Shown: positions 44,650-55,370, counted from the stretch's first letter. The stretch: DNA of 64,000 nucleotides from Breoghania sp. L-A4 (GCF_003432385.1 NZ_CP031841.1:3759579-3823578); one strand, 5' to 3'. Notes: generated by a model not told the origin, from the sequence alone. Made by a program: numbers and translations.

Positions 44650-45492
44650 TCAATGCTCGACGTTGCGCCACAGCTTCTTCTTGGTGAAGAACAGCAGGCT
44701 TGCGAAGATCAGCAGGAACACCATGACCCGGAAGCCCATCAGCTTGCGCTGCTCCAGCTTGGGCTCGGCCGTCCACATCAGGAACGATGCGACGTCGCGG
44801 GCGTACTGGTCGACCGTCATCGGCGTCCCGTCCGAGTATTCAATGCCCTCGTCGAAAAGCGGCGGCGCCATGGCCAGCGAGTGACCCGCGATGAAGTTCG
44901 GGTTGTAGTACTGGCCTTCCGGCACGGCGACGCCTTCAGGCGCCTCGTGATAGCCGGTCAGCAGCGCGTAGAGGTAATCGACGCCCTGCTCCTGGTACTG
45001 GGTGAAGGCGTCGAAGACGAACCACGGAAATCCGCGTTCGACCGCGCGCGCCTTGGCGATCAGCGACAAATCAGGGGGATAGGCGCCGCTATTGGATGCA
45101 CGCGCCGCCTGTTCGTTCGGGAACGGCGAAGGCAAACGATCGGAGGCCTTGGCGGCCCGCTCGAACATCTCGCCTTCATCGTCCGGACCGTCCATGACGG
45201 TGTATTCCGCGGCAAGCGCCTTGATCTGCTCATCCGAGTAGCCCAAGCCGCCTTCCTCACCCAGGTTGCGGAACGCAACCAGGGAGAGAGCGTGACAGCC
45301 GGAGCAGACTTCCTTGTAGATCTGGAAGCCGCGCTGCAACTGCGCCTTGTCGTAGTGACCGAAGGGACCGGCGAACGACCAATCCTGCTTTTCGATGTGC
45401 TTTTCGCCGCCCGCGGCAAAGGCCGTGCCGGCGGTCGCGACAAACGCGACCGCGATGGCTGCCCGGACGGCATTGGCGATGAGGGTCTTCAT
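44650..45492 (-). CDS. petC: Cytochrome c1 subunit of the bc1 complex
   Basis: 280 residues. Signal peptide ending near AGTAFAA; haem motif CSGCH in YKEVCSGCHALSLVAFRN; distal Met ligand in HSLAMAPPL; one C-terminal membrane anchor (MVFLLIFASLLFFTKKKLW). It accepts electrons from the Rieske centre and passes them to cytochrome c. It is a separate gene, not fused to petB as in bradyrhizobia. Start at 45492 (MKTLIANAVR); upstream Met eight codons earlier is less likely. Last gene of the pet operon. Confidence 0.97.
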   Translation of the reverse strand: MKTLIANAVRAAIAVAFVATAGTAFAAGGEKHIEKQDWSFAGPFGHYDKAQLQRGFQIYKEVCSGCHALSLVAFRNLGEEGGLGYSDEQIKALAAEYTVMDGPDDEGEMFERAAKASDRLPSPFPNEQAARASNSGAYPPDLSLIAKARAVERGFPWFVFDAFTQYQEQGVDYLYALLTGYHEAPEGVAVPEGQYYNPNFIAGHSLAMAPPLFDEGIEYSDGTPMTVDQYARDVASFLMWTAEPKLEQRKLMGFRVMVFLLIFASLLFFTKKKLWRNVEH

Positions 45493-45522
45493 TGGCTTCA
45501 ATTCCTCTCGTACCATCCGTCC

Positions 45523-46794
45523 TCAGCCCTTGTTTTCGGGAGCGGACACCGCGCCCGCGGGCTGACCCGCACCATTCTTGCCCAGCACGGATTCAGAGAT
45601 CGAACCCGGCAGCGCCTTCGGCTTCTCGAGGAAACCCAGCAGCGGCATGATGATGAGGAAATGCGCGAAATAGTAGACCGTGCCGATCCGCGACATGATC
45701 ACATAGGCGCCTTCCGCCGGCTTGGAACCGAGCCAGCCCAGCATCACGCAGACGATGGCGAAGATCCAGAAGAACTGCCGGTACAGCGGCCGGTAGGTCG
45801 CCGAACGGACTCTGGACGTGTCCAGCCAGGGCAACACGAACAACACCGCGATGGCGCCGAACATGGCGATCACGCCGCCGAGCTTGTCCGGAACCGCCCG
45901 CAGGATCGCGTAGAACGGCAGGAAGTACCATTCCGGCACGATGTGCGACGGCGTCACCAGCGGGTTCGCCTGGGTGTAGTTGTCCGGGTGGCCCATGTAG
46001 TTCGGCGCATAGAAGACGAACCAGGCGAAGGGGATCATGAACACGATGATCGCGTAGAAATCCTTCATCGTGTAGTACGGATGGAAGGGGATCGTGTCCT
46101 TCTTCGACTTCGGATCGATGCCGGTCGGGTTGTTGTTGCCCGTCGTGTGGAACGCCCATACGTGCAGCACCACAACGCCGATGATCATGAACGGCAGCAG
46201 GTAGTGCAGCGAGAAGAAGCGGTTGAGCGTCGGGTTGTCGATGGCGAAGCCGCCCCACAGCCACGTCGTGATCTCATGTCCGACCAGCGGGATCGCCGAG
46301 AACAGATTGGTGATCACGGTGGCGCCCCAGAAGGACATCTGTCCCCACGGCAGCACGTAGCCCATGAAGGCCGTGGCCATCATCAGCAGGAAGATGATGA
46401 CGCCGAGGATCCAGGAGATCTCGCGGGGATCCTTGTAGGATCCGTAGTACAGACCGCGGAAGATATGGATGTAGACGGCGACGAAGAACATCGACGCGCC
46501 GTTGGAGTGGATGTAGCGCATGAGCCAGCCGTAGTTCACGTCGCGCATGATGTGCTCGACGGAATTGAAGGCCATGTCCACATGCGGCGTGTAGTGCATC
46601 GCCAGCACGATGCCGGTCAGGATCTGTGCAAACAGCACAAAAAAGGCAATTCCTCCGAAGGTCCACCAGTAGTTCAGGTTCTTCGGGGTCGGGAAATCAA
46701 CGAAGCTGCCATGCACGAGGCTGATAACCGGCAGGCGGGATTCCAGCCAGCGGGCAGCCTTGCTTTGCGGCACGTATGTCGAATGTCCGGCCAT
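45523..46794 (-). CDS. petB: Cytochrome b subunit of the bc1 complex
   Basis: 423 residues with eight membrane helices. Two haem-ligand His pairs in helices B and [11 protein letters not shown] / VYIHIFRG and FSLHYLLPF / [10 protein letters not shown]. The quinol-oxidation PEWY motif is in [16 protein letters not shown]. It oxidises ubiquinol at Qo and reduces at Qi. The C-terminal tail is Ala/Gly/Pro-rich. It lies 26 bp from petA and 30 bp from petC on the same strand. Confidence 0.98.
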   Translation of the reverse strand: MAGHSTYVPQSKAARWLESRLPVISLVHGSFVDFPTPKNLNYWWTFGGIAFFVLFAQILTGIVLAMHYTPHVDMAFNSVEHIMRDVNYGWLMRYIHSNGASMFFVAVYIHIFRGLYYGSYKDPREISWILGVIIFLLMMATAFMGYVLPWGQMSFWGATVITNLFSAIPLVGHEITTWLWGGFAIDNPTLNRFFSLHYLLPFMIIGVVVLHVWAFHTTGNNNPTGIDPKSKKDTIPFHPYYTMKDFYAIIVFMIPFAWFVFYAPNYMGHPDNYTQANPLVTPSHIVPEWYFLPFYAILRAVPDKLGGVIAMFGAIAVLFVLPWLDTSRVRSATYRPLYRQFFWIFAIVCVMLGWLGSKPAEGAYVIMSRIGTVYYFAHFLIIMPLLGFLEKPKALPGSISESVLGKNGAGQPAGAVSAPENKG

Positions 46795-46820
46795 TTCGCA
46801 TTCTCCTCGAAACGTCCGCG

Positions 46821-47411
46821 TCAGCCGATCTTGATCAGGCTATCGGAGACGAAGGTATAGGGCGGGACCATCAGATTCTCGGGCGCGGGGCCCTTGCGAA
46901 TGCGGCCGGCGGTATCGTAGTGGGATCCGTGACACGGGCAGAACCACCCGTTGAAGTCGCCGGATTCGCCGAGCGGGATGCAGCCCAGGTGGGTACAGAC
47001 GCCAACCATGATGATCAGCTTTTCACCGCCGTCGGCGGCAGCGCCCTCGGCCACGCCGGCGGCGCGGTTTTCATCCGTGGCCAGCGCATCGGCGGCCAGG
47101 TTCGCGTTGCGCGCCAGCGGGTCCGGCAGATCGTCGGTCGGCACGGCCTTGGCCGCCTCGACTTCCGTTTCCGTCCGGTTGCGGATGAACACCGGCTTGC
47201 CGCGCCACATCACCTTGATCTGCTGGCCTTCCTCGACGGCCGAAACATCGACCTCGATGGACGCCAGCGCCAGGGCGGACGCATCCGGATTCATTTGATT
47301 GATGAAGGGCCAGGCCAGCGCTGCGGCGCCAACCACTCCGACCGCACCGGTGGCGATATAGAGGAAATCGCGGCGCGTCGGTTCTGCCGTTTCCGTGGTA
47401 GCCAAGGTCAC
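46821..47411 (-). CDS. petA: Rieske iron-sulfur subunit of the bc1 complex
   Basis: 196 residues. Tat-type N-terminus [14 protein letters not shown] with one membrane helix; [2Fe-2S] ligands in [10 protein letters not shown] and [10 protein letters not shown] Rhodobacter-like insertion ([18 protein letters not shown]) lies before the first cluster motif, unlike the shorter rhizobial form. Start uncertain: GTG at 47411 is only 2-3 bp from GAGAGG, while a TTG two codons later has optimal spacing; ATG 60 bp upstream adds non-homologous residues. First gene of petABC. The MarR/OmpR/kinase trio about 20 kb away resembles known pet regulators. Confidence 0.96.
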   Translation of the reverse strand: MTLATTETAEPTRRDFLYIATGAVGVVGAAALAWPFINQMNPDASALALASIEVDVSAVEEGQQIKVMWRGKPVFIRNRTETEVEAAKAVPTDDLPDPLARNANLAADALATDENRAAGVAEGAAADGGEKLIIMVGVCTHLGCIPLGESGDFNGWFCPCHGSHYDTAGRIRKGPAPENLMVPPYTFVSDSLIKIG

Positions 47412-47673
47412 GTCCTCTCGAAACCTGTTGTTGCTGAGCGGACGCCCCGCACCAAATCCCGTCATGACCAAGGCGACCAGACGGACGATTGCGGGTTCCC
47501 ACAGAGCACAATGGCGCGGCCGTGCCGCACCTCCTCAAGCGGTTGGTCTTTTTGCACCCTTCCCGGCGCTTGTCCAGACAGGCAGTATCTTTCCAGACGG
47601 ATTGTCGCAGCAATTGCCGATTGCCGGTGCGCGATATTGACGCAGGACCTTGTCCACGAGCGGCGCGAAACAG

Positions 47674-49511
47674 CTACGCGGCGATGGTTTCCGCCAGAAA
47701 GCCGCCGGATTGCCGCTTCCACAGCTGTGCGTAGAGACCATCGGCCTCCAAAAGCGCGGAATGGGTGCCCTGCTCGATGATTCGGCCCTGGTCCATGACC
47801 ACAAGCCGGTCCATCGCCGCGATCGTCGAAAGCCGGTGCGCGATGGCCATGACCGTCTTGCCCTTCATCAGGTGGTCGAGCTGCTGCTGGATCGCCGCCT
47901 CGACCTCGGAATCGAGCGCCGAGGTCGCCTCGTCGAGCACCAGGATCGGTGCGTCCTTGAGCAGCACCCGGGCAATCGCGATCCGTTGCCGCTGGCCGCC
48001 CGACAGCTTGACGCCGCGCTCGCCCACCAGGGCATCGAGGCCCGATGCGCCGGAGCGGTCACGCAGCTCGGGGATGAAGTTGTCGGCGTGGGCGCGCTGG
48101 ATGGCGTCCTCGACCTCGTCCATGTCCGCTTCCGGACGGCCGTAGAGCACGTTGTCGAGCACGGAGCGATGCAGCAGGGAGGTATCCTGGGTGACCACGC
48201 CGATGGCCGCGCGCAGGCTTTCCTGAGTCACGGTGGCGATATCCTGCCCGTCGATGAGAATGCGGCCCGATTCCAGATCGTAGAAGCGCAGCAGCACGTT
48301 GATCAGCGTCGACTTACCCGCGCCGGAGCGACCGACGATGCCAACCTTCTCACCGGGGCGGATCGTCAGTGTCAGATCGTCGATGACGCCGTCTTCCCGG
48401 CCGTAGTGAAAGCCGACGTTCTCGAACCGGATCTCGCCGCGGCTGACGGCCAGCGGCCGGGCGCCCGGGCGATCGACCACCGACATCGACTTGGCCAGCG
48501 TCTGGATGCCGTTCTGCACCGTGCCGATGTTTTCAAACAGCGAGGTGATGGTGCGCAGGATCCAGCCCGACATCTGGTTGAGGCGGATCACCAGCCCGCC
48601 GGCCAGGGCGACCGCCCCCATGCTGATGGCATCCACGCTCCACAGCCACAGCGCCAGCGCGCCGACAAAGAAGATCATCAGGCTGTTGAGCCCCATCAAT
48701 GAGGCCGTCATCACCACGATCCAGCGCATCAGCCCGCACATGGCGGCGTATTGCCGGCGGAATCCTTCCAGCGTGAAGGCGTCCTCGCGCTGAATGCTGG
48801 CGAAGAGTTTGACCGACTGGATGTTGGTGTAGCTGTCGACGATGCGGCCCGACAGCATCGAGTTGGCCTCCGCGACCGCGGCCGAACGCTGGCGCACCAG
48901 CGGCACCAGCAGAACGATCGTCGCCAGATAGCCCGCGGTCCACAACAGCATCGGCACCACCAGACGCCAGTCGAGCTCCGCGAACAGCCAGATCGTGCCC
49001 ACCAGATAAATCAGCAGGAACCAGACGCCGTCGACCACGTTGACCGCGCTCTCGCGCACCGCCATGCCGGTCTGCATGACCTTCTGCGCGATCCGTCCGG
49101 CGAAATCATCGTGAAAGAACCCAGGCTCTGGCGCAGCACGTAGCGATAGGTCCGCCAGCGCACCAAACTCGTGAGCCCCGGCGCCAGCGTCAGGTTGACG
49201 AAACCACGCGCGGCGACGCCCAGAACCGGCCTGAGCACCATCACCACCAGCGCCATGACAATCAGGGCCGCGGCATGATCGTGAAAGAAGGTCTCCCGGT
49301 TGCCCGCCGACATCATGTCGACGAGCTGGCCGACGAAGACGAAGAGCGCCATTTCCGCGATGGCGCCCGCCAGCGACACCGCAAGCGTGACCAGCAGCAC
49401 CCATTTGATGGGTTTGAGAAAATAGACATAAAAGCCAAGCACATCGGCCGGAGGACGTTCGACGGTGTGCTCGGAAAAAGGCCGAATAAGACGTTCAAAC
49501 CAAGTGAACAT
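47674..49511 (-). pseudogene. ABC exporter (fused TM-ATPase), frame broken in TM domain
   Basis: A full-length half-transporter of about 612 residues can be read if one base is restored. N-terminal part (MFTWFERLIRPFSEHTVERP to VLRQSLG) is in one frame, the rest (FFHDDFAGRIAQKVMQ to the stop) in the next; the break is at 49115-49123, where GGTTCTTTC would be GGTTTCTTTC on the minus strand. Six membrane segments, Walker A GRSGAGKST, signature LSGGQ, Walker B ILVLDEATSALD, H-loop AHRLST. It belongs to the lipid/multidrug MsbA-like exporters. Probably an intact gene with a sequence error; if real, the transporter is dead. Confidence 0.85.
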
Positions 49512-49669
49512 GGCGTTCCCGGATTCCGATTCTCGTTTCGCCCGCCCCATTTGCACCCTAGGGATATAGGCGACAGCGGCGATGGGCAATCACCCACCCG
49601 GTCGCGAACACCGCGAACAATCATCGCATGCCCCCGCCGCGACATCGCGGACGAGCCAAGGATCCCCGT

Positions 49670-50128
49670 ATGCCGGACATCGCGCTCTACCAGCCGGACA
49701 TCCCGCAAAACACCGGCACGATCCTGCGCATGGCAGCCTGTCTGGGGATCACCGTGCACCTGATCGAGCCCGCGGGTTTCGCCCTGTCGGACCGGAATCT
49801 CAAACGCGCCGGGATGGATTACATCGACCGCGCAGCGCTTGTCCGTCACGTGGACTGGGCCGCCTTTGAAGCCTGGCGCCGTGATGCCGGGCGCAGGCTG
49901 GTGCTGCTGACCACCAAGGCGACGCAGGCCTACGCCGGCTTCGGCTTCGAGACATCGGACATCCTGCTGCTGGGCCGCGAAAGCGCGGGCGTGCCGCAAG
50001 AGGTGCATGACGCCGCCGACGCGCGGCTGACGATTCCGATGATCAAAGGCACCCGCTCGCTCAACATCGCGCTGTCCGCCGCCATGGTGACCGGCGAAGC
50101 CTTGCGGCAGACCGGCTCTTTCCCGTAA
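49670..50128 (+). CDS. trmL: tRNA (cytidine(34)-2'-O)-methyltransferase
   Basis: 152 residues, SPOUT-class knotted methyltransferase that modifies the wobble base of tRNA-Leu. [21 protein letters not shown] start, then [32 protein letters not shown] (knot and AdoMet site). Start at 49670 with AAGGA 7 bp upstream; an earlier ATG adds only 14 unrelated residues. Placed divergently from the ABC exporter and 46 bp before hemF on the same strand. Confidence 0.95.
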   Translation: MPDIALYQPDIPQNTGTILRMAACLGITVHLIEPAGFALSDRNLKRAGMDYIDRAALVRHVDWAAFEAWRRDAGRRLVLLTTKATQAYAGFGFETSDILLLGRESAGVPQEVHDAADARLTIPMIKGTRSLNIALSAAMVTGEALRQTGSFP

Positions 50129-50174
50129 AGCAGGGCTACCCAGAATACGAAGACCCTATGAGGACGAGGCAAGA

Positions 50175-51086
50175 ATGAGCGAGCGCGGCGGACCGATCCC
50201 GGCGGACATCGAGGCCAAGAAAATCACCGCCAGCGCCTGGTTCCGCGAATTGCGCGACCGGATCTGCGCCGAATTCGAGCGGCTTGAGGACGAAATCGGC
50301 GAACTCGAAGGTCCGATGGGCGATCGGAAGCCGGGCCGCTTCGAGCGCACCCCGTGGGAGCGCACCGATCACACGGGCGAAAAGGGCGGCGGCGGCGAGA
50401 TGTCGCTGATGCACGGCCGGGTGTTCGAGAAGGTCGGCGTGCACATCTCCGCCGTGCACGGTGAGTTCTCGCCGGAATTCCGCGGCCAGATCCCCGGCTC
50501 GGACGTTGACCCGCGCTTCTGGGCCTCCGGCATCTCGCTGATCGCCCACCCCCAGAACCCGCACGTGCCGGCGGTGCACATGAACACGCGCATGGTGGTC
50601 ACCACGCGGCAATGGTTCGGCGGCGGCGCGGATCTGACCCCGGTGCTGGACGCCCGCCGCACCCAGGAAGACCCGGACACGGTCGCCTTCCACGCAGCGA
50701 TGGAAGCGGCCTGCGCCAAGCATGAAGCGGCGGACTATCCGCGCTACAAGCAGTGGTGCGACGAGTATTTCTGGCTGAAGCACCGCAACGAGCCGCGCGG
50801 CGTCGGCGGCATCTTCTACGACTACCACAACTCCGGCGACTGGGACGCGGACCTCGCCTACACCAAGGACGTGGGGCTGGCGTTCGCGGATATCTATCCG
50901 AAGCTGGTACGCGCGAATTTCACCAAGCCGTGGACCGAACCGGAACGCGAGGAGCAGCTGATCCGGCGCGGCCGCTACGTGGAATACAACCTGCTGTACG
51001 ACCGCGGCACGATCTTCGGCCTGAAGACCGGCGGCAACGTCGCCTCGATCCTCTCCTCCATGCCGCCAGTGGTGAAGTGGCCGTAA
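50175..51086 (+). CDS. hemF: Oxygen-dependent coproporphyrinogen III oxidase
   Basis: 303 residues; converts coproporphyrinogen III to protoporphyrinogen IX with O2 in haem synthesis. Typical motifs: [23 protein letters not shown], the signature [15 protein letters not shown], and the C-terminal [17 protein letters not shown]. It supplies haem for the bc1 complex encoded 4 kb away. Ends 3 bp from the cca stop on the opposite strand. Confidence 0.97.
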   Translation: MSERGGPIPADIEAKKITASAWFRELRDRICAEFERLEDEIGELEGPMGDRKPGRFERTPWERTDHTGEKGGGGEMSLMHGRVFEKVGVHISAVHGEFSPEFRGQIPGSDVDPRFWASGISLIAHPQNPHVPAVHMNTRMVVTTRQWFGGGADLTPVLDARRTQEDPDTVAFHAAMEAACAKHEAADYPRYKQWCDEYFWLKHRNEPRGVGGIFYDYHNSGDWDADLAYTKDVGLAFADIYPKLVRANFTKPWTEPEREEQLIRRGRYVEYNLLYDRGTIFGLKTGGNVASILSSMPPVVKWP

Positions 51087-51089
51087 ACG

Positions 51090-52333
51090 TCAGGATTCCA
51101 CCAAAGCCAGCAGGCTGTCGCGGCTTTCGGTAAAGTCCGAGGCGATCCAGCGGCCTTCCAGCGTGCGCATGGTCTCGCCGACGTCCGGCCCTTTGGGAAC
51201 GCCTAGCGCCACGAGATCGCGTCCCCTGACCGGGAACACCGGCACCTCGGCCGCGCGCACCGCGTCCAGAAGCGCGCGCCACGCCGCGTCGTCCGGACCG
51301 GAAACGTCCCGGCTCCAGGCCATCAACACCCCGTCGACCGCGGTCTCGCGTCCCAGCCGGTAGAGGCAAGCACGCACGTCGTGGTCGTTGAGGCCCGGGC
51401 GCAACCCGCCATTGGCGGCAAGCGCGCGCCGCATCCGGTCCGTTTCCCGGTTGGTGAGCCGCAGATGCTCGTCGAGCCGGGCAACATCCTCATCCACGAA
51501 GCAAGCCAGCACAGCCAGGCAAAGCGCCGGCTCAAGAGCTTCCGGCGCGAACGCCGCCAGCCGCGTCAGATGCTGGAAATCCTCGACCCGCACGACGCCG
51601 CCCAGCGCGATCTCGATGATCCCGGTGTCGGCCATCGCTTCCACCACGCCGCTGGCGCCCGGCGCGACCAGAACGCGGCGAATTTCATGACCGACACGCT
51701 CGGCCGACAGATGCCGCAATCCGTTGCGGCATTGCAGGACCGCGGACACCCCTGCGCATCCATGGCGCCGGCGCCATACTGGGCGTGGAACCGAAAGAAC
51801 CGGAGAATGCGCAAGTAATCCTCGCGAATCCGCGCCTCCGGCTCGCCGATGAAGCGCACGTGCCGCGCCAGGCAATCCGCATAGCCGCTTCCGATGGGAT
51901 CGAAGATCGCACCCGTGCTGTCGACATAGAGCGCGTTCATGGTGAAATCGCGCCGCTGGGCATCCGCGGTCCAGTCGCGCCCGAACCTCACCGAGGCATG
52001 CCGGCCGAAGGTTTCGACATCCTCGCGCAGGGTCGTCACCTCGAAGGGCGTGCCCGAGGAAATCACGGTCACGGTGCCGTGCTCGATCCCGGTGGGCACC
52101 GCCTTGAGTCCGGCCGCGCGCGCGCGCGCCGTCACGTCCTGCGGCGAAGCGGTGGTGGCGATGTCGATGTCGGCGACCGGTTCGTCCAGCAGCGCGTTGC
52201 GCACGGCCCCGCCGACGACCCGCGCCGCGTCGCCATCACGCTCGATCGCGGCGAAGACCTTGCGGATTGCCCGCGTGTTCAGCCAGTCGGCATCCGCCAG
52301 CGACCGCATCGGTTGGATTGGAGAACCGGCCAT
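51090..52333 (-). pseudogene. cca: CCA tRNA nucleotidyltransferase, frame broken mid-gene
   Basis: The nucleotidyltransferase core is intact: RVVGGAVRNALL (GG[G/A]xVRD-type), PVADIDIATTASP (DxD), RRDFTMNALYVD, REDYLRILRFFRFHAQYG. The remainder (LRHLSAERVGHEI and the helical tail) is in another frame; one G added at CCCC 51749-51752 (minus-strand GGGG in CAGGGGTGT) joins both into a 414-residue protein of normal length. It adds CCA to tRNA 3' ends. Such an essential or near-essential gene is unlikely to be a true pseudogene, although tRNA-Ile2 here has a genomic CCA. Start 52333 follows AGGGCG. Confidence 0.87.
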
Positions 52334-52340
52334 GGGCGCC

Positions 52341-52601
52341 CTATTCGAACCGGCCCGGCACCAGCTTGCCATCCTTGAATTCAGCCGGCTTGTAGACCCC
52401 GTCGGGCGGCGTGCCCTCGAACGTGGCGAAGAACAGCAAGCTGATCACCACCAGCCCGGCGCCAATGATCGCAAGCCAGATCCTGGGCGCATCCTCCCAT
52501 TGCTCCTGAGCGGCGGATTGACGCGTGACGAGCAGCCAGAACGCGTAGCCGAGTGTCGGCAGCAGGAACAGCAGCAGATGTACGAGGATTATTCTCAGCA
52601 T
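52341..52601 (-). CDS. DUF6111 family small membrane protein
   Basis: 86 residues. Two membrane segments (LRIILVHLLLFLLPTLGYAFW and IWLAIIGAGLVVISLLFFA) and a C-terminal soluble tail EGTPPDGVYKPAEFKDGKLVPGRFE (landmark YKPAEFKDGKLVPG). No function is known. It lies 26 bp downstream of the CoA pyrophosphatase-type Nudix gene and 7 bp upstream of cca on the minus strand; the order is conserved across Hyphomicrobiales. A longer reading upstream overlaps the Nudix gene and is rejected. Confidence 0.85.
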   Translation of the reverse strand: MLRIILVHLLLFLLPTLGYAFWLLVTRQSAAQEQWEDAPRIWLAIIGAGLVVISLLFFATFEGTPPDGVYKPAEFKDGKLVPGRFE

Positions 52602-52627
52602 TGAACGAAGGTCCCAGCCTGTTGAAA

Positions 52628-53317
52628 TCAACCGTAGAGCGTATCGTAGAGACTGCGGACGATTCCGGCGGTCACGCCCCAGATGTAGCGCTCCTCGAAC
52701 GGGATCGCATAGAAATACCGCCGCCGGCCGTCCCATTCGCGGCTGCGCCGCTGATGGTTCGCCGGCGTCATCAGGAACTGAAGCGGCACCTCGAAGATAT
52801 CCGCGACTTCTCCCGGCTCCGGGGTCAGCGTAAACCCCTCGCGGACCAGTCCGAGCACCGGAATGATGCGGAATCCCGAACCCGTCAGATAGGGATGCAG
52901 CATCCCGATGGGATCGACATAGGCCGCGTCGAGCCCGATTTCCTCCTCCGCCTCACGCAAGGCCGCGGCGGTCGCATTCGCGTCGCCGGGATCAATCTTG
53001 CCGCCGGGAAAGGCGACCTGGCCCGCATGAGTCGGCAGATGATCCGTGCGCGTGGTCAGCAGAACGCTGGCGCCCGAGTCGCGCTCCACCACCGGAATCA
53101 GCACCGCCGCCTCGCGCAAGGACCGCGCCGGAGAGCCATCCGGATGCAGGGCCGGATTGAGCACATGATCGCCCGTGACGCGCGGCGGAGCGTCGAGACG
53201 CGTCTTCGCCCGCCGCGTCACCTCGTCCACCGTATAGGAAAACGCATCCCCGCCCGCCGCAACAGGCCGGGGCAGGTGATCTTCTGAATCCGGTCGCCAT
53301 TTCATATCGGTCGTCAT
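52628..53317 (-). CDS. CoA pyrophosphatase-type Nudix hydrolase
   Basis: 229 residues. UPF0035 signature LLTTRTDHLPTHAGQVAFPGG precedes the Nudix box (AALREAEEEIGL). These enzymes hydrolyse CoA and its derivatives to 4'-phosphopantetheine and 3',5'-ADP. Its ATG overlaps the DUF1285 gene stop (4 bp, ATGA), so it is the second gene of DUF1285-nudix-DUF6111-cca. The protein starts MTTDMKWRPDSE; no signal peptide. Confidence 0.93.
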   Translation of the reverse strand: MTTDMKWRPDSEDHLPRPVAAGGDAFSYTVDEVTRRAKTRLDAPPRVTGDHVLNPALHPDGSPARSLREAAVLIPVVERDSGASVLLTTRTDHLPTHAGQVAFPGGKIDPGDANATAAALREAEEEIGLDAAYVDPIGMLHPYLTGSGFRIIPVLGLVREGFTLTPEPGEVADIFEVPLQFLMTPANHQRRSREWDGRRRYFYAIPFEERYIWGVTAGIVRSLYDTLYG

Positions 53318-53955
53318 TCAAGCGCCTTGGCAATTTCGTCCGCCTGCATCATCGCAAAGAAGCAGCCGTCACTCCACACGCCGAATTGCTCGGTTCCCTC
53401 GACATCCGCGACTTCGCCCAGTTCGGCAAGCTCATACAACAGGGGCCGGGCGAGACGGGCCTCGAGTCGCCCCCTGACCAGGATATAGGGAATCAATCCG
53501 CCGTTTTCCCGATCCAGGACAAAGCGAAGCGGATGATCCTCTCCGGCAACGACGACATCACCAACATTTGTCCGCACGGAGAGCCGCTGTCCACCGCCCT
53601 CCCGTTCACCGGAGGCGTCGGCCGGCCGGTCGACAAAAAGCTCGACGCCGACGAAGGGAACGTCCTCCACCTGAATGCCGATCTTCTCGACCGGCGTGAC
53701 GAGGTAATAGCGGCCGTCCGCATCCCGCCGCAAAACCGTGGAGAACAGCCGCACCAATGCCTCCCGGCCGATGGGCGTGCCCATGTAGAACCATGTGCCA
53801 TCCGCCGCGATCCGCATATCCAGATCACCGCAGAAGTCCGGCTCCCACAGCTCGACGGGAGCCGGGCCACGGCCCGCGGGGCCGGCCCTGCGGATCATCT
53901 CCTGCAAGCCCTTGGGCATTGTTTCCATGCGAACAGACGGCTCCTTGGTCATCAC
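53314..53955 (-). CDS. DUF1285 domain-containing protein
   Basis: 213 residues. DUF1285 landmarks: DLDMRIAADGTWFYMGTPIGREALVRLFSTVLRRDADGRYYLVTPVEK (short tags WFYMGTPIGR and LVTPVEKIGI), VEDVPFVGV, and FVLDRENGGLIPYILVRGRLEARL. It is a soluble beta-rich protein of unknown function, sometimes linked to proteolysis or envelope clusters. First gene of the minus-strand block; divergent from moxR with a 392-bp intergenic region. Confidence 0.93.
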   Translation of the reverse strand: MMTKEPSVRMETMPKGLQEMIRRAGPAGRGPAPVELWEPDFCGDLDMRIAADGTWFYMGTPIGREALVRLFSTVLRRDADGRYYLVTPVEKIGIQVEDVPFVGVELFVDRPADASGEREGGGQRLSVRTNVGDVVVAGEDHPLRFVLDRENGGLIPYILVRGRLEARLARPLLYELAELGEVADVEGTEQFGVWSDGCFFAMMQADEIAKALE

Positions 53956-54017
53956 GGTTGGTCATTCTAGCCAATTCGGCGGAAAGAAATCGCTCCGGAT
54001 TTCAAAAAATGCAGCGT

Positions 54018-54110
54018 ACCCTGTGTTCCGAACAGGGTTCCATTTCCCGGCGGGCCGAGCGGCCGGGAAACCCGACCTAAGCAATGCCCCGGACCGGGGC
54101 TGCCATTTTT
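54018..54110. ncRNA. Candidate structured RNA in the DUF1285-moxR intergenic region
   Basis: Three consecutive inverted repeats: ACCCTGT (54018-54024) with ACAGGGT (54032-54038); TTTCCCGGC (54043-54051) with GCCGGGAAA (54062-54070); GCCCC (54086-54090) with GGGGC (54096-54100), the last followed by ATTTTT. Leftward, the first hairpin is also followed by TTTTTT. The density of structure exceeds what two promoters need. It could be a small RNA ending at 54110, a leader, or an extragenic repeat. No known RNA family is recognised. Confidence 0.3.
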
Positions 54111-54347
54111 CTGCCAGTGTTCAAGTCTCAAATTCAACCGCCAATGGTGGATTCCCATAGTCTCTTCCCATTGTTTTCGCGTGCATTGGCGAGTGTTTTC
54201 AACGCAACGTGATGCCGAGACCGGCACCGTGAGCCTACGTTTGGCGGGACTATCATTTTGCGTCCATGCACCGGGCCATCCGGCGCAGGCCGCCACAAGA
54301 TACGGCATCGGCAGACAACCCAGCCGACATCAACGACGGGGGACTAT

Positions 54348-55370
54348 ATGAGCGCTCTACCATCAGCAGGCCAGATCGACCCCAACAGCGCGGACGGCAA
54401 GGCCGTCGTGGCCGAAGCCGAAGCCGCCGTTGAGCGTCTCGCCGCGACCCGCACCGAAATCGGCCGCGTGATCTTCGGTCAGGAGACCGTGGTCGAACAG
54501 GCGCTGATCACCATTCTCGCGGGCGGCCATGGCCTGCTGGTCGGCGTTCCCGGCCTCGCCAAGACCAAGCTGGTGGAAACGCTGGGAACCGTCATCGGGC
54601 TGAATGCCAACCGCATTCAGTTCACACCGGACCTGATGCCCTCGGACATTCTCGGCGCGGAAGTCATGGAACAGGCCCCCGACGGGACACGTTCGTTCCG
54701 TTTTCTCCCCGGCCCCGTCTTCGCGCAGCTTCTGATGGCGGACGAGATCAACCGCGCCAGCCCGCGCACCCAGTCGGCGCTGCTGCAGGCGATGCAGGAA
54801 TATCATGTCACGGTCGCCGGCGCCCGGCACGACGTACCGCAACCGTTCCACGTGCTGGCCACCCAGAATCCGCTGGAGCAGGAGGGCACCTACCCGCTGC
54901 CCGAAGCGCAGCTCGACCGCTTTCTGGTGCAGATCGACGTGCACTATCCGGAGCTTGAAGCCGAGCGCAAGATTCTGCTGGAGACCACCGGCGCGCATAA
55001 CGCGACCGCCAAGGCCGTACTGGACGCCAGCGAGCTGAAGCGCTTCCAGAATCTGGTGCGGCGCATTCCGGTGGGCGAATCCGTCGTCGACGCGATCCTG
55101 CGGATCGTCCGCTCGGCGCGGCCGGGAGAAGAAAGCGATCCGATCACCGACCTGATCGCCTGGGGTCCCGGCCCGCGCGCCTCCCAGGCCTTGATGTTGA
55201 CCGTACGCGCCCGCGCCCTGCTCGAAGGCCGCCTCGCGCCCTCTGTGGACGACGTCATGGCGATGGCCGAGCCGGTGCTTCAGCACCGCATGGCGCTCAG
55301 CTTCGCGGCCCGCGCGGACGGCCACACGGTGCGCAACGTCATTTCCCGAATCAAGGCGAAATTCGCCTGA
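54348..55370 (+). CDS. MoxR-type AAA+ ATPase
   Basis: 340 residues. Walker A-like VGVPGLAKTKLVETL, Walker B LLMADEINRASPRTQSALLQAM, sensor ATQNPLEQEGTYPLPEAQLDRF, and arginine region RRIPVGESVVDAI. MoxR ATPases act as chaperones that mature or activate partner proteins with VWA domains; the DUF58 protein encoded 70 bp downstream is the usual partner. The ATG at 54348 follows GGGGGA. First gene of a plus-strand operon to 61,326. Confidence 0.94.
   Translation: MSALPSAGQIDPNSADGKAVVAEAEAAVERLAATRTEIGRVIFGQETVVEQALITILAGGHGLLVGVPGLAKTKLVETLGTVIGLNANRIQFTPDLMPSDILGAEVMEQAPDGTRSFRFLPGPVFAQLLMADEINRASPRTQSALLQAMQEYHVTVAGARHDVPQPFHVLATQNPLEQEGTYPLPEAQLDRFLVQIDVHYPELEAERKILLETTGAHNATAKAVLDASELKRFQNLVRRIPVGESVVDAILRIVRSARPGEESDPITDLIAWGPGPRASQALMLTVRARALLEGRLAPSVDDVMAMAEPVLQHRMALSFAARADGHTVRNVISRIKAKFA

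Noticed and set aside
44653-46860. 735-codon plus-strand frame opposite petB and petC
   Set aside because: It is the mirror of cytochrome b and c1; composition is Arg/His/Gln-rich noise typical of antisense frames.
51090-52333. Two separate overlapping genes for CCA transferase N- and C-terminal parts
   Set aside because: Split CCA enzymes occur in some lineages, but here the junction falls inside a continuous domain and one added G in a homopolymer restores a normal single protein.
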